A DNA stretch of 64,000 bases. It comes from Roseovarius nanhaiticus (GTDB lineage Bacteria; Pseudomonadota; Alphaproteobacteria; Rhodobacterales; Rhodobacteraceae). Of this stretch, positions 14,219 to 22,660 are shown piece after piece. The stretch is taken from NCBI RefSeq assembly GCF_900156535.1, contig NZ_FTNV01000002.1:434001-498000 (forward strand), in the 5' to 3' direction. The notes under the pieces are model-generated. The model was given only the letters and a program-made list of their open reading frames with translations. It had not been told where the DNA came from and did no database searches. The number at the start of each line of letters is the position of its first letter. Positions within the stretch are counted from its first letter, which is position 1. Position numbers and translations under genes: made by a program.

Positions 14219-15286
14219 CTACTTCTGCAAGGCTGGCTCCGTCTCCAGATCAGGCCAGATACCCGGTGATGTGGGCAGGCCGTCGTCGAATTTCGACAGG
14301 TAGTCCAGCATCATCGGCCGGTTGGCGGCAAAGCCCTTGTAGTCGGCCAACTCGTCCGGCAGGTCGCGGATCACCCGGTGCAGGCGGCGGCCCCATTTGG
14401 GCACCGTCATCAAATCCTGAAACGAGCACAGATAACAGCGGATCGGAAACACCATCGCGTTCGAGCGCGGCAAGCGAAAGAAGGTTTGCAGCTCGACGCG
14501 CAGATGCTGCTTGGACCCGATATTTTCAGGTGTCAGCGTGGTCTTTTGCACGCCCCATTTGTGGTAATTCTCGGGGCTGGTATCGAGCAGCGGGTTGACC
14601 GTCATCGTCCAGTTGAGGCGCCGCGCGGGGCTGCCTTGCTGGATGTTCAGCAGGAATTTCAGCGCCCGGACAAAGATGCCCTTTTCATGCGCCAGCGGCA
14701 CCGGCGCGTGCCATTCAAAGAAATTCATGCCGATGTCGAAATCGAGGCTCCAGTCGGCTTGCGTGGTGATCATCCCCGCATCCATCCAGAGGTTATCGTC
14801 CCGCTGGTCCAGCACCGCAAAATCGCCCTGCGTCTGGCGGGTGATGTATTCCATGGGCCCGTAAGGCAGCGTCGTCTCATCGAGGAAGGTGAACGTGTCG
14901 TCGATCCCGAGCGGCTTGTTGACCCAGCGCCATGTATCGCCGTCGCGGTGGAGCTCGAAAAGGTCCGGGTAATCCTCGGACTTGGCAACCATGATCAGCT
15001 CCAAAAGGTCCCAGCCGGCCAGCGTCATATGCGGCAGCGACTGGCAGCGCAGCGGGTCCTGATCCAGAACCAGCGCGCGGTCGCGCATCTCGCTGACGTA
15101 ATGCTCGTCCACATCGAAGCGGTTGTCGAAGACCGAGCCCTCGCGCCCGCCCGCATGCGGCTCCATGTTGACGGAGTACATGTAGTCGTCCTTGTCGAAC
15201 GGGAACGGGAACCGCTTGATTGCCCAGTCCGAGTTACGGAACGAGTAATCGTCGCGGAACGTCTCGTCGTTGAATTGTATCGTCAT
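14219..15286 (-). CDS. dmmC: Dimethylamine monooxygenase, haem-dependent oxygenase subunit (DUF3445)
   Basis: A 355-residue member of the haem-dependent oxidative N-demethylase family (DUF3445). With DmmA and DmmB it demethylates dimethylamine to methylamine and formaldehyde using NADPH and oxygen. Visible segments are FPFPFDKDDYMYSVNMEPH near 29, PHMTLAGWDLLEL near 86, and the aromatic/His-rich core (FFEWHAPVPL near 193) that may shape the haem pocket. ATG 15286 was chosen for its GGGAGAG ribosome site. It is fourth in the order dmmD-A-B-C, the published Roseobacter gene order. The haem ligand cannot be assigned from sequence alone. Confidence 0.85.
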   Translation of the reverse strand: MTIQFNDETFRDDYSFRNSDWAIKRFPFPFDKDDYMYSVNMEPHAGGREGSVFDNRFDVDEHYVSEMRDRALVLDQDPLRCQSLPHMTLAGWDLLELIMVAKSEDYPDLFELHRDGDTWRWVNKPLGIDDTFTFLDETTLPYGPMEYITRQTQGDFAVLDQRDDNLWMDAGMITTQADWSLDFDIGMNFFEWHAPVPLAHEKGIFVRALKFLLNIQQGSPARRLNWTMTVNPLLDTSPENYHKWGVQKTTLTPENIGSKQHLRVELQTFFRLPRSNAMVFPIRCYLCSFQDLMTVPKWGRRLHRVIRDLPDELADYKGFAANRPMMLDYLSKFDDGLPTSPGIWPDLETEPALQK

Positions 15287-15303
15287 GTCGTCTCTCCCTG
15301 TCG

Positions 15304-15341
15304 CCCCGCGCATCCAAGGCTCCTCAACCTTGGACGTGGGG
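15304..15341 (-). repeat. Intercistronic stem-loop between dmmB and dmmC
   Basis: CCCCGCGCATCCAAGG (15304-15319) faces CCTTGGACGTGGGG (15328-15341): the CCAAGG/CCTTGG and CCCC/GGGG parts pair with an internal mismatch. It lies within the 37-63 bases separating the two genes and is followed by no T run. It may adjust dmmC expression relative to dmmB. Confidence 0.35.
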
Positions 15342-15349
15342 CCTGAGTA

Positions 15350-16312
15350 TCAGCGATCCAGAACCAGCGTCTTGCCTTCAAATCGGCTGACGCATGGCAT
15401 GATCTTGTTGCCCGAGGCGTGTTCTTCGGGCTCGAGCCAGTGATCGCGGTGGATGATCTCGCCATCCTTCTCGATCACGTCGGTTTCGCATTGCCCGCAG
15501 GCGCCGCCGCGACAGAGATAGGGCGCGTCCACCCCTGCCCGCTCGATCGCCTCCAGAAGGCTCTCATGTTCGCCGACCTGAATGACCTTGTTGCTGACCG
15601 CCAGCTTGACCTCGAAGGGCTTGCCGGGCTTGGGCGCGAGGAACTCCTCGTAATGCACCGCCTCGCGGGGCCAGCCCAGATCCCGGGCAACGCCGCGCAC
15701 CCAGTCGATCATGCCCTTGGGGCCGCAGACATAGATATGCGTGCCCAGCGGCTGACCGTCCAGGAGATGCTCGAGATCGATCCGCTGGTCCTGATCGTCA
15801 TGGTAGATATGCACATCGTTCGGATGCTCGGAGGTCAGCTCGCGCGCGTAGCTGGCGAGGCTTTCGTTGCGGACCGAATAATGCAGCTCCCAATTGCCGT
15901 GGCTGCGGTCCAGCTGCTTGATCTGAGCAAGGAACGGCGTGATGCCGATGCCGCCCGCGATCATCAGATGCTTTTTCGCGCGCAGATCGAGGCTGAAGAG
16001 ATTGACGGGGTTCGACAGAACCATCTCGTCGCCGACCTTGACCTTTTGGTGCAGAAAGAGCGATCCACCCCGCCCCTGATCATCGCGGCGCACCGAGATC
16101 GTGTAGGCGCTGCGATCCGCGGGATCGGACATCAGTGAATAGGGGTTCAGGCGGGTGCGATCGCCGTCCTGCATCTCGATCACCGTATGGGCGCCGCCTG
16201 AAAACGTGGGCAACTCGCCGCCATCAACGCGCTCGAATTTGAAGCGCGTGACCAGCTCGTTCAGCGGCACGATTTCGGTGACGCGCACGTTGATCTTGGT
16301 TCCGCCGCTCAT
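15350..16312 (-). CDS. dmmB: Dimethylamine monooxygenase reductase subunit
   Basis: A 320-residue PDR/VanB-type oxidoreductase that passes electrons from NAD(P)H through flavin and a [2Fe-2S] cluster to the oxygenase. The flavin domain is residues about 1-100 (RLNPYSLMS near 59), the nucleotide domain about 105-215 (MIAGGIGITPFL, YVCGPKGM), and the plant-type ferredoxin domain about 230-320 with CRGGACGQC and a fourth Cys in MPCVSRF. ATG 16312 overlaps the dmmA stop by four bases; longer upstream in-frame sequence reads as antisense-like Arg/Pro-rich and was discarded. Confidence 0.88.
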   Translation of the reverse strand: MSGGTKINVRVTEIVPLNELVTRFKFERVDGGELPTFSGGAHTVIEMQDGDRTRLNPYSLMSDPADRSAYTISVRRDDQGRGGSLFLHQKVKVGDEMVLSNPVNLFSLDLRAKKHLMIAGGIGITPFLAQIKQLDRSHGNWELHYSVRNESLASYARELTSEHPNDVHIYHDDQDQRIDLEHLLDGQPLGTHIYVCGPKGMIDWVRGVARDLGWPREAVHYEEFLAPKPGKPFEVKLAVSNKVIQVGEHESLLEAIERAGVDAPYLCRGGACGQCETDVIEKDGEIIHRDHWLEPEEHASGNKIMPCVSRFEGKTLVLDR

Positions 16313-16905
16313 TCGTAAATCCCCTTCTGCTCGGGCACATTGCCCGGATCCTCGGCATCGACGCAGACGCCCTGATAGGCGGCCAGACGGCGCGAGTAGT
16401 GATCGCGCACGAACAGGTTCAGCCCGCAATGCGAGCAGACGAAGGGATCGACCTCGACATCCTCTGTGATGCCCTTGCAGTGGACGCATTGCATGCGCCG
16501 CGCGACCGATCCGCGATGCTCGGTCTGGATGGCGGTGTGCGGGATGCCGTGGCTGACGGCCTCCTGCATCGCCTGTCCCATCAGCCCCTCGGTACCGGCC
16601 AGATAGACCTGCAGGCCCATATGTGCATCCTGCAGAACCCGCCGGATCCGCTGAAGCGATGCCTCGTAGCTGGGCCCGACATGAAGTATCGCAGGCTCCT
16701 GATCGCGCAGCTTCTGCTCGTAATCGGTGCCCTTGGGGATGTAGATGATATGCGACTTAGCCATCAATTCCGGTGCCGCGATCGCTAAAATTGCCTCGGC
16801 GCCCTCGCCATCCGCGATCATAAGATGATGTTTGCCGGGGCGCGCCTCTAGGCTGCCCCAGACCGGGCGGCTCTTGATCGAAGGGGGGAAGTCGAATTTT
16901 GACAT
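16309..16905 (-). CDS. dmmA: Dimethylamine monooxygenase small subunit
   Basis: A 198-residue protein matching the DmmA family. The N-terminal 130 residues look like a small Rossmann-type domain (HHLMIADGEGAEAILA near 25). The C-terminal part carries two Cys pairs, CVHC and CSHC, typical of a rubredoxin- or zinc-ribbon-like site, plus another Cys near the end (GVCVDAEDP). It may join electron transfer from DmmB to DmmC. ATG 16905 is preferred over upstream ATG 16974, although the AGGAG ribosome site is about 12 bases away. It overlaps dmmB by four bases. Confidence 0.8.
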   Translation of the reverse strand: MSKFDFPPSIKSRPVWGSLEARPGKHHLMIADGEGAEAILAIAAPELMAKSHIIYIPKGTDYEQKLRDQEPAILHVGPSYEASLQRIRRVLQDAHMGLQVYLAGTEGLMGQAMQEAVSHGIPHTAIQTEHRGSVARRMQCVHCKGITEDVEVDPFVCSHCGLNLFVRDHYSRRLAAYQGVCVDAEDPGNVPEQKGIYE

Positions 16906-16983
16906 CTGCGCCGTGATCTCCTGTTGGTATCGTTTTTTTGTGGCCGGCGGCAGGGCGATCCCTGCCGCCGGCAATGTCTGATA

Positions 16984-18132
16984 TCAGCCCTTTGCAGTTC
17001 GGATCTTCTTGTCCTTGTCGTAGAAGGGCATCTCGGCGGCCTCGGCGGGAATCTCGGTGCCATCGCCATTGCGCACGGTCAGCTTGGTGCCGGGCTTGGC
17101 CGCGTCCACGGGCATGCGGGCGATGCCGACGTTATGCTTGTTCAGATGCGAGACCATTCCGTAGGTCACAGTGCCGACCTTCTTGCCGTCGCGCAAGAGA
17201 TCCGCGCCCTCATCCGCGGGCACCTCACCCTCCAGCTTGACGCCGTAGATCTTGAACCGTTCGCGGCCTTCGAGGGCATAGTGGTTCTCGGCGCCGACAA
17301 AGCCGGTCTTGCCGGGCGAGACGACGAATTCGAGGCCCAGCTCCCACAGGGTATCGCCGGCGGGATCGCCATTCTCGTGCGGATAGGTCTCGGAATTGTC
17401 GCCCGGAAAGAACAGTAGATAGGATTCGGTGCGCAAACGGTCCAGCGTGCTGAACTGCACGGGGCCGATGCCCATGTCCTTGCCATCCTCCAAGATCTGG
17501 TCCCACAGCTCGACCACGTGCTTTTTCTGGCAGAAGATTTCATAGCCCCGCTCGCCGGTATAGCCGGTACGCGAGATCATGACCGGGCAGCCGAACAGCT
17601 TGGTTTGCATGATACCGAAATAGGCCAGATCGCGAATACCCGGAACGTGCTTTTCCAGGAAATCGACCGCGACGGGGCCCTGCAGCGAAATGTCATGCAG
17701 ATCGTCGTCGAAGGTCATCGCGACGTTCTTGCCCGCGGCGGCGGCGGCCATCGATTCCATGCCAGTGCCGGTGCCGTGCACGACCAGCCAGGTATTGACC
17801 GAAAGGCGGTAGATCACGCAGTCGTCGATGAACATGCCGCGATCGTTCAGCATCGCAGCATAGACCGCGCGGCCCGGCATCAGTTTTTCGACATTGCGGG
17901 TGGTGGTCCGGTCGATGACATAGGCGGCATCGGGGCCGGTCAGGTGCACTTTTTTCAGGCCCGATACGTCCATCAGCCCTGCCTTGGTGCGGACCCGCTC
18001 GTAATCGGCCTGGCCGCGCTCTTCGCTGTGGTCATAGAACCAGGCGGTACCCATGCCGTTCCAGTCCTCCAGCTCGGCACCGATTTCGGTGTGACGATGT
18101 GCGAGCGCGGAATGTCTCCAGATAATTGCCAT
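16984..18132 (-). CDS. dmmD: GcvT-like tetrahydrofolate-dependent aminomethyltransferase family protein
   Basis: A 382-residue homologue of glycine-cleavage T protein and DMSP demethylase. The folate-binding fold is seen in TGPDAAYVIDRTTTRN near 65, LQGPVAVDFLEKHVPG near 150 and SRTGYTGERGYEIFC near 186. In dmmDABC clusters this protein is thought to move formaldehyde-level carbon to tetrahydrofolate. It is the first gene of the minus-strand dmm operon and is divergent from amt, with 293 bases between start codons. A pure aminomethyltransferase role in glycine cleavage is unlikely because gcvH and gcvP are absent here. Confidence 0.85.
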   Translation of the reverse strand: MAIIWRHSALAHRHTEIGAELEDWNGMGTAWFYDHSEERGQADYERVRTKAGLMDVSGLKKVHLTGPDAAYVIDRTTTRNVEKLMPGRAVYAAMLNDRGMFIDDCVIYRLSVNTWLVVHGTGTGMESMAAAAAGKNVAMTFDDDLHDISLQGPVAVDFLEKHVPGIRDLAYFGIMQTKLFGCPVMISRTGYTGERGYEIFCQKKHVVELWDQILEDGKDMGIGPVQFSTLDRLRTESYLLFFPGDNSETYPHENGDPAGDTLWELGLEFVVSPGKTGFVGAENHYALEGRERFKIYGVKLEGEVPADEGADLLRDGKKVGTVTYGMVSHLNKHNVGIARMPVDAAKPGTKLTVRNGDGTEIPAEAAEMPFYDKDKKIRTAKG

Positions 18133-18313
18133 TTGTGGGCCCTCTCCTGTGTTGCCGTATCATTTTCTTGCTCCATTCAGACTCAGGCCGGACGGAAAAG
18201 CAAGAATGCGATGCAAGACTTTTTCCTGTGAGTATAACTTTGCCGGCTGCGGTCAGCCCGAAAAGTAGCTGCCGAACCGGGGAGCACACATGACGTGTAT
18301 GGCAAAAGCCTAG

Positions 18314-18343
18314 TTGACAGGTTTCAATCCTCGCAGTTTAGAT
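18314..18343 (+). promoter_or_regulatory. Candidate sigma-70 promoter for amt genes
   Basis: TTGACA (18314-18319) and TTAGAT (18338-18343) are separated by 18 bases and lie about 80 bases before the amt GTG start. The -35 box is perfect and the -10 box fair. It also lies in the shared upstream region of dmmD. Confidence 0.45.
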
Positions 18344-18367
18344 ACCGGAATAAATTTTCACCGCCAA

Positions 18368-18390
18368 GCAACTTTGGGCAACAAAGTTGC
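18368..18390 (+). promoter_or_regulatory. Perfect stem-loop in the amt leader
   Basis: GCAACTTTG (18368-18376) and CAAAGTTGC (18382-18390) form a nine-base-pair perfect stem with loop GGCAA. It lies between the candidate promoter and the AAGGAGGG ribosome site at about 18410-18417. It could be an operator or an RNA element; there is no T run, so it is not an intrinsic terminator. Confidence 0.5.
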
Positions 18391-18425
18391 GCGAAGCGGT
18401 GGAGCCAACAAGGAGGGACACCCAA

Positions 18426-19790
18426 GTGTCATTAGACGTGAACGCAATCTATGCAGGGCAGGTCACCCTGAACTCACTCGTTCAGAACCTGCTCTATGCC
18501 TCGGGAACGGTCGGCGCGATTCTGGTCGTCGTGGGGCTTTTGATGATCGATGCAGGTACGGCGCGCCGCAAGAATCTGTTCAACTCGACCATCGAAAAGA
18601 CTCTTGGCTTCTTTCTAGGGTTTGCCACCTACTACGTCGTCGGCTTCGGACTTTGGGCCGCGCAATATTACGTCATGGAAGGCGCAACCATCATGGATTC
18701 GGTCCGTGACTGGTGGATCGGCGGCGCGATGGCCAATGCCCTGGCGCATGAGACGGATCCGGCGGTTTTCCCAGGCGTCAACACCTTCCAGATCTTCATT
18801 TTCTTCCTCGCCGTCTTTGCCGGCATCATCAACGTCCTCTTCCACTTTGCGGTGTCCGAGCGGATGAAGGCTGCGGCCTATTTCATCACCTGCGTCGTCG
18901 CGGCCGTCGTCTCGTCGGCGCTTAGCTACGCGACATGGGGATCGGTCGGGCCGCTGACGAATGCGGGCTTTCATGACTTCTTCGGCGTCGGCTTCGTCTA
19001 CATGTTCCCGGCGGGCATGGCGCTGGTCTTTACGCTGATGATGAAGCCGCGTCCCGGCATGATGGCCCCGCACGAGCGGGTGACGGCCTATCTGGCGCCC
19101 AGCATCGGCCTGTGTGCTCCGGGTCTCATCCTGATCTTCGGTGGTCTGCCGATGGTGATTCTCTCCTGCCTCTTCTTCTTTGATCCCGAAGCGCTGGCCG
19201 TGTCGGTCACGATGGCGAATACCAGCGTCGGCATTGCGCTGAACAACTATGCGCTGGTCTGGGCTGGCGGGGCGATCACGGGCCTCATCATCGCGTATGC
19301 CACCGGCAAATACGCCTACACGCTGCTGGGGCCGCTGGCCGGATATGTGGCGGGCGCGTCGGGCTTTGACGTCTATCTGCCGTGGCAGGCGTTCATCCTG
19401 GGCCTCGTCGCACCGCTGGCATCTTATGCGGTCTACGAGTTCACGCTGAAGCGCGGCATCGACGAGCACAAGCTCTTCCCGCTCTTCCTGGGGGCCGGAA
19501 CGCTGGGCATCGTGTCGCTGGGCATTTTCAAGTCCGGCACGCCGCGGGGCGGCTATCTCGGCATCGAAGAAGGGCCCTACGCGTTCCAGCACGGGGAAAT
19601 CTCGCTGGTGATGCAGTTGGTCGGCTTGGGCGTCTGCGTCGGCGTCGGTGTCGTCACGGCACTGATCCTGTCGGTGATCTTCAAGGCGACCATTGGCCTC
19701 GAGCGCAGCGCAGACGCGCAGATCGAAGGTCTGGACAAGTCCCTATGGGAGCTTGAGCCGGATGTGATGACACATGCCGACGCCCGCTGA
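18426..19790 (+). CDS. Amt-family membrane protein lacking the twin histidines
   Basis: A 454-residue polytopic protein with about 11 hydrophobic segments, homologous to ammonium transporters. GTG 18426 follows AGGAGG by nine bases; an upstream in-frame ATG at 18387 would add 13 charged residues. Aligned to the next gene, GFHDFFGVGFVYMFPAG matches the first pore-histidine region but has Tyr192 where His belongs. HKLFPLFLGAGTLGIV matches the second but has Phe354 instead of His. Other landmarks (SERMKAAAY, the Asp before the first site) are kept. Direct ammonium conduction is therefore doubtful; it may be a sensor, a hetero-oligomer partner of the second Amt, or conduct another amine. Confidence 0.8.
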   Translation: MSLDVNAIYAGQVTLNSLVQNLLYASGTVGAILVVVGLLMIDAGTARRKNLFNSTIEKTLGFFLGFATYYVVGFGLWAAQYYVMEGATIMDSVRDWWIGGAMANALAHETDPAVFPGVNTFQIFIFFLAVFAGIINVLFHFAVSERMKAAAYFITCVVAAVVSSALSYATWGSVGPLTNAGFHDFFGVGFVYMFPAGMALVFTLMMKPRPGMMAPHERVTAYLAPSIGLCAPGLILIFGGLPMVILSCLFFFDPEALAVSVTMANTSVGIALNNYALVWAGGAITGLIIAYATGKYAYTLLGPLAGYVAGASGFDVYLPWQAFILGLVAPLASYAVYEFTLKRGIDEHKLFPLFLGAGTLGIVSLGIFKSGTPRGGYLGIEEGPYAFQHGEISLVMQLVGLGVCVGVGVVTALILSVIFKATIGLERSADAQIEGLDKSLWELEPDVMTHADAR

Positions 19791-19819
19791 AGAACGCCGG
19801 TGTGTATCCTAGAAAATAA

Positions 19820-19852
19820 AAAGGGCCGGGCGCACAAGCGCCCGGCCCTTTC
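19820..19852 (+). terminator. Rho-independent terminator after first Amt gene
   Basis: GGGCCGGGCGC (19823-19833) pairs perfectly with GCGCCCGGCCC (19838-19848) around loop ACAA, flanked by AAA on the left and TTT on the right. It implies that the second Amt gene has its own promoter or depends on read-through. Confidence 0.8.
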
Positions 19853-19976
19853 GATTGGCGGCAACGCCGATGCACCATCCTTGCCAGCGGCCTCGGCCAA
19901 CTGCAGGGCAAGACTTCTCAAAAAAGCCAGCCAATAGGCTTCAGTCACAACAAAGAAATCAACAAGGAGAAAGACA

Positions 19977-21347
19977 GTGGACGGCAATCTAAATGCACTC
20001 ACCACGATCTTCACCGAGTTCTACTACTGGGTGACCGTCGTGTTCATGTTCCTCATTCACGTGGGGTTCTGCATGTACGAGGTCGGCGCCAGCAGGCGCC
20101 GCAATCACATGCACACGTTGATGAAGAACATCATGATCATACCTCTGGTAACCGTGACCTTCTTCTTCTTTGGCTGGTGGATCTATTGGGCCTTTCCGAA
20201 CTTTTACATCTTCGGCGGCGCGATCAATTGGGACGCGGGCGCGGGTAATGCACCATGGGCCGAGACGATGGGCACCAACCTGAATGACCGGATCACGGGT
20301 GTCTTCTGGGCGGCGTTCCTGCTCTTCTCTTGGACGGCGGCCTCTATCGTCTCGGGCTCGGTGATCGAGCGCATCCGCTCGTCTGCGCTTTGGGTGCATG
20401 CAGTGCTCATCGGCTCGGTCTTCTGGATCATCGACGCAGCATGGGGCTGGCACTATGACGGCTGGATGGTGAAATACCTAGGCTACCACGATGCCTATGC
20501 TTCTGGCGTGATTCACGCCATTGCGGGCGGTTACGCATTGGGCGTCATCATGGTGCTGGGTCCGCGCATCGGAAAATTCGCCGCCGATGGAACGCCTCGG
20601 GATATCCCGCCGCATAACCCATGGCTGCTGACAATCGGGATTTTCCTGATCTATACCGGCTTCTGGGGCTTTTACGCGGCGTGCAATGTGCCGCTGATCT
20701 CGCCCGAGGTCATCGGCGGTGAAATCACTGGCACCACATGGACAGCGACCAATATCTACCTCGCGCCCACTTCGCTTTCGGGGATCACGTTCAACTTCCT
20801 GATGTCGCTCTCGGGTGGTTTGATGGCGGCGTATCTCGTGTCCAAGGGTGATGCGTTCTGGACCTTCTCGGGCGGGCTTGCCGGTGTCATCACGGCGTCG
20901 GCAGGGAACGATCTGTATCATCCGATCCAGGCGATGATCGTCGCCGCCATCGGTGTCGTGATCGTCTATAACCTGCACCAATGGGTCGAACGAAAGTTCA
21001 AGCTGGACGATGCGGTCGGAGCCGTTGCCGTTCATGGCTATGCCGGCGTCGTAGGTCTGATCCTCGCGGGTTTCATGCTTTGGGGGGCACCCTCGTCGCC
21101 CTTCGAAGGCTTTGCCTCGATCAATCCGGTCGGCCAGACCATCGGCGCGGTGATCATGTTCTTCGTGCTTGGCTTTGCGCCGGGATGGGGCGTCGCAAAG
21201 ATCCAGAGCATGATGGGTGTCCTGCGCATTCCCGAAGAGGTCGAACTGCAAGGTCTCGATTTCGCGGATCACGACACCTACGAGGCCGCAAAGGCCAGCA
21301 TTATCGAAGCAGACAAGGCGCATCTAGCCGCCAAACTCAGTGCATAA
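19977..21347 (+). CDS. amt: Ammonium/methylammonium transporter (Amt family)
   Basis: A 456-residue Amt/Mep channel for ammonium, possibly methylammonium, in the inner membrane. About 11 transmembrane segments are visible. Both pore histidines are present: His180 in GVIHAIAGG and His353 in AVAVHGYAGVVG; an Asp precedes the first, as in AmtB. GTG 19977 follows AAGGAG by six bases. The C-terminal tail after about 410 is acidic and helical and could contact a GlnK-type protein, but no glnK is adjacent. Set among methylamine genes, it probably captures ammonium or methylamine leaking from catabolism. Confidence 0.9.
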   Translation: MDGNLNALTTIFTEFYYWVTVVFMFLIHVGFCMYEVGASRRRNHMHTLMKNIMIIPLVTVTFFFFGWWIYWAFPNFYIFGGAINWDAGAGNAPWAETMGTNLNDRITGVFWAAFLLFSWTAASIVSGSVIERIRSSALWVHAVLIGSVFWIIDAAWGWHYDGWMVKYLGYHDAYASGVIHAIAGGYALGVIMVLGPRIGKFAADGTPRDIPPHNPWLLTIGIFLIYTGFWGFYAACNVPLISPEVIGGEITGTTWTATNIYLAPTSLSGITFNFLMSLSGGLMAAYLVSKGDAFWTFSGGLAGVITASAGNDLYHPIQAMIVAAIGVVIVYNLHQWVERKFKLDDAVGAVAVHGYAGVVGLILAGFMLWGAPSSPFEGFASINPVGQTIGAVIMFFVLGFAPGWGVAKIQSMMGVLRIPEEVELQGLDFADHDTYEAAKASIIEADKAHLAAKLSA

Positions 21348-21359
21348 GGAGCGCGTGAC

Positions 21360-21575
21360 ATGTCAACGATTGGATATGAAAGCTGGGCCGTCGATCTGGC
21401 CGAAGTCGGGCCCGTCTACCCGTTTCAGGGAATGGAGGTGCCAATGGTGGTGATAGGCGTCGTCTTCTGGCTGGGCTGGCATCTCATTCAGTACCAGCGA
21501 GAGAAAACCCATTTGGCCAAGGCCAAGAAGATGGGCGATCAGGATCAGATCGCCCGCGCGCTCGAACGGTACTGA
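21360..21575 (+). CDS. Small single-pass membrane protein linked to Amt
   Basis: A 71-residue protein starting 12 bases after the amt stop, with a GGAGCG ribosome site. Residues about 26-43 (PMVVIGVVFWLGWHLIQY) are a transmembrane helix. The N-terminal 25 residues are acidic and probably outside; the C-terminal 28 residues are rich in Lys, Gln and Arg and probably inside. I know no named family. Tight coupling to an Amt gene suggests an accessory or regulatory subunit of the channel. Confidence 0.65.
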   Translation: MSTIGYESWAVDLAEVGPVYPFQGMEVPMVVIGVVFWLGWHLIQYQREKTHLAKAKKMGDQDQIARALERY

Positions 21576-21610
21576 TCCCGTCCCGCCAAGAAGGGACTGG
21601 CGACACCGAA

Positions 21611-21640
21611 GGAGCGTGCGCAATCGCGCGCGCTCCCATT
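21611..21640 (+). terminator. Stem-loop terminator after the Amt accessory gene
   Basis: GGAGCGTGCGC (21611-21621) pairs with GCGCGCGCTCC (21626-21636) with one G-U, loop AATC, followed by CATTTG. The T tract is short, so termination may be partial before mgsA. Confidence 0.55.
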
Positions 21641-21645
21641 TGCCT

Positions 21646-21659
21646 CAAATGAAAATTTG
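21646..21659. promoter_or_regulatory. A+T-rich palindrome upstream of mgsA
   Basis: CAAAT-GAAA-ATTTG is a perfect five-base inverted repeat about 70 bases before the mgsA start, in a locally A+T-rich promoter region. It is a candidate regulator site; no regulator can be assigned. Confidence 0.35.
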
Positions 21660-21730
21660 TTTCTTGTTAGTTGAGCGATACACTGTTTGCTGATAGCCTC
21701 AGAATCGACACCACGAAAGGATGACAGCCC

Positions 21731-22660
21731 ATGTGCGGGATCGTAGGACTTTTTCTCAAAGACACGTCGCTCGAGCCGAAGCTGGGCCAGATGCTGACGG
21801 ATATGCTGATCACGATGACGGATCGCGGCCCCGACAGCGCGGGCATCGCTATCTACGGCACGGACACGCCCGGCAAGGTCAAATTGACGGTGCAATCCGA
21901 TAGCCCTGACCGCGATTTCGCAGATCTCGACAAGGATATTCAAAAGGCTTTGGGCGGCGACGTCACCATGCGCCTGAACGATACCCACGCCGTGATCGAG
22001 ATCGACACCGCCTGGGCCGCCGCCGCACGCACCGTGCTGGCCGACATTCGCCCCGACGTGCGAATCATGAGCACGGGCGAAAAGCTCGAGATCTACAAAG
22101 AGGTCGGCCTGCCCAAGAACGTGGCGGCGCGCTTCGACATCTCATCCATGACGGGCAGCCACGGCATCGGCCACACCCGCATGGCGACCGAATCGGCCGT
22201 GACCACCATGGGCGCGCACCCGTTCAACACCGGCCGCGATCAGTGCCTCGTGCATAACGGTTCGCTTTCGAACCATGCCAGCTTGCGCCGCAAGCTGCGC
22301 AAGGCGGGCGTTCATATCGAGACCGAGAATGACACCGAAGTCGGCGCCGCCTACCTCACGTGGAAGATGCAGCAGGGCGCGTCACTGGGCCAGGCGCTGG
22401 AGAGCAGCCTCGACGATCTCGACGGCTTCTTCACCTTCGTCGTCGGCACCAAGGACGGCTTTGGCGTGGTGCGCGATCCGATCGCGTGCAAGCCCGCCGT
22501 GATGGCCGAGACGGATCAGTATGTTGCGTTCGGGTCAGAGTATCGCGCGCTGGTCAACCTGCCCGGCATCGAGCATGCCCGCGTCTGGGAGCCCGAGCCC
22601 TCGACCGTCTATTTCTGGAGCCATAACGCTGCACCCACCGCAACCGAGAAGGCCGCCTAA
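21731..22660 (+). CDS. mgsA: N-methylglutamate synthase amidotransferase subunit
   Basis: A 309-residue class II glutamine amidotransferase-like subunit of N-methylglutamate synthase, homologous to the GlxB and GltB amidotransferase domains. Cys2 after the initiator Met (MCGIVGLF) is the Ntn nucleophile. Gln-binding motifs GHTRMATES near 153 and VHNGSLSNH near 176 are present. With MgsB and MgsC it makes N-methylglutamate from gamma-glutamylmethylamide (or methylamine and glutamate) during methylamine use. It directly abuts mgsB. The glxBCD role is the alternative; the flanking dmm, tmm and gmaS genes favour mgs. Confidence 0.85.
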   Translation: MCGIVGLFLKDTSLEPKLGQMLTDMLITMTDRGPDSAGIAIYGTDTPGKVKLTVQSDSPDRDFADLDKDIQKALGGDVTMRLNDTHAVIEIDTAWAAAARTVLADIRPDVRIMSTGEKLEIYKEVGLPKNVAARFDISSMTGSHGIGHTRMATESAVTTMGAHPFNTGRDQCLVHNGSLSNHASLRRKLRKAGVHIETENDTEVGAAYLTWKMQQGASLGQALESSLDDLDGFFTFVVGTKDGFGVVRDPIACKPAVMAETDQYVAFGSEYRALVNLPGIEHARVWEPEPSTVYFWSHNAAPTATEKAA

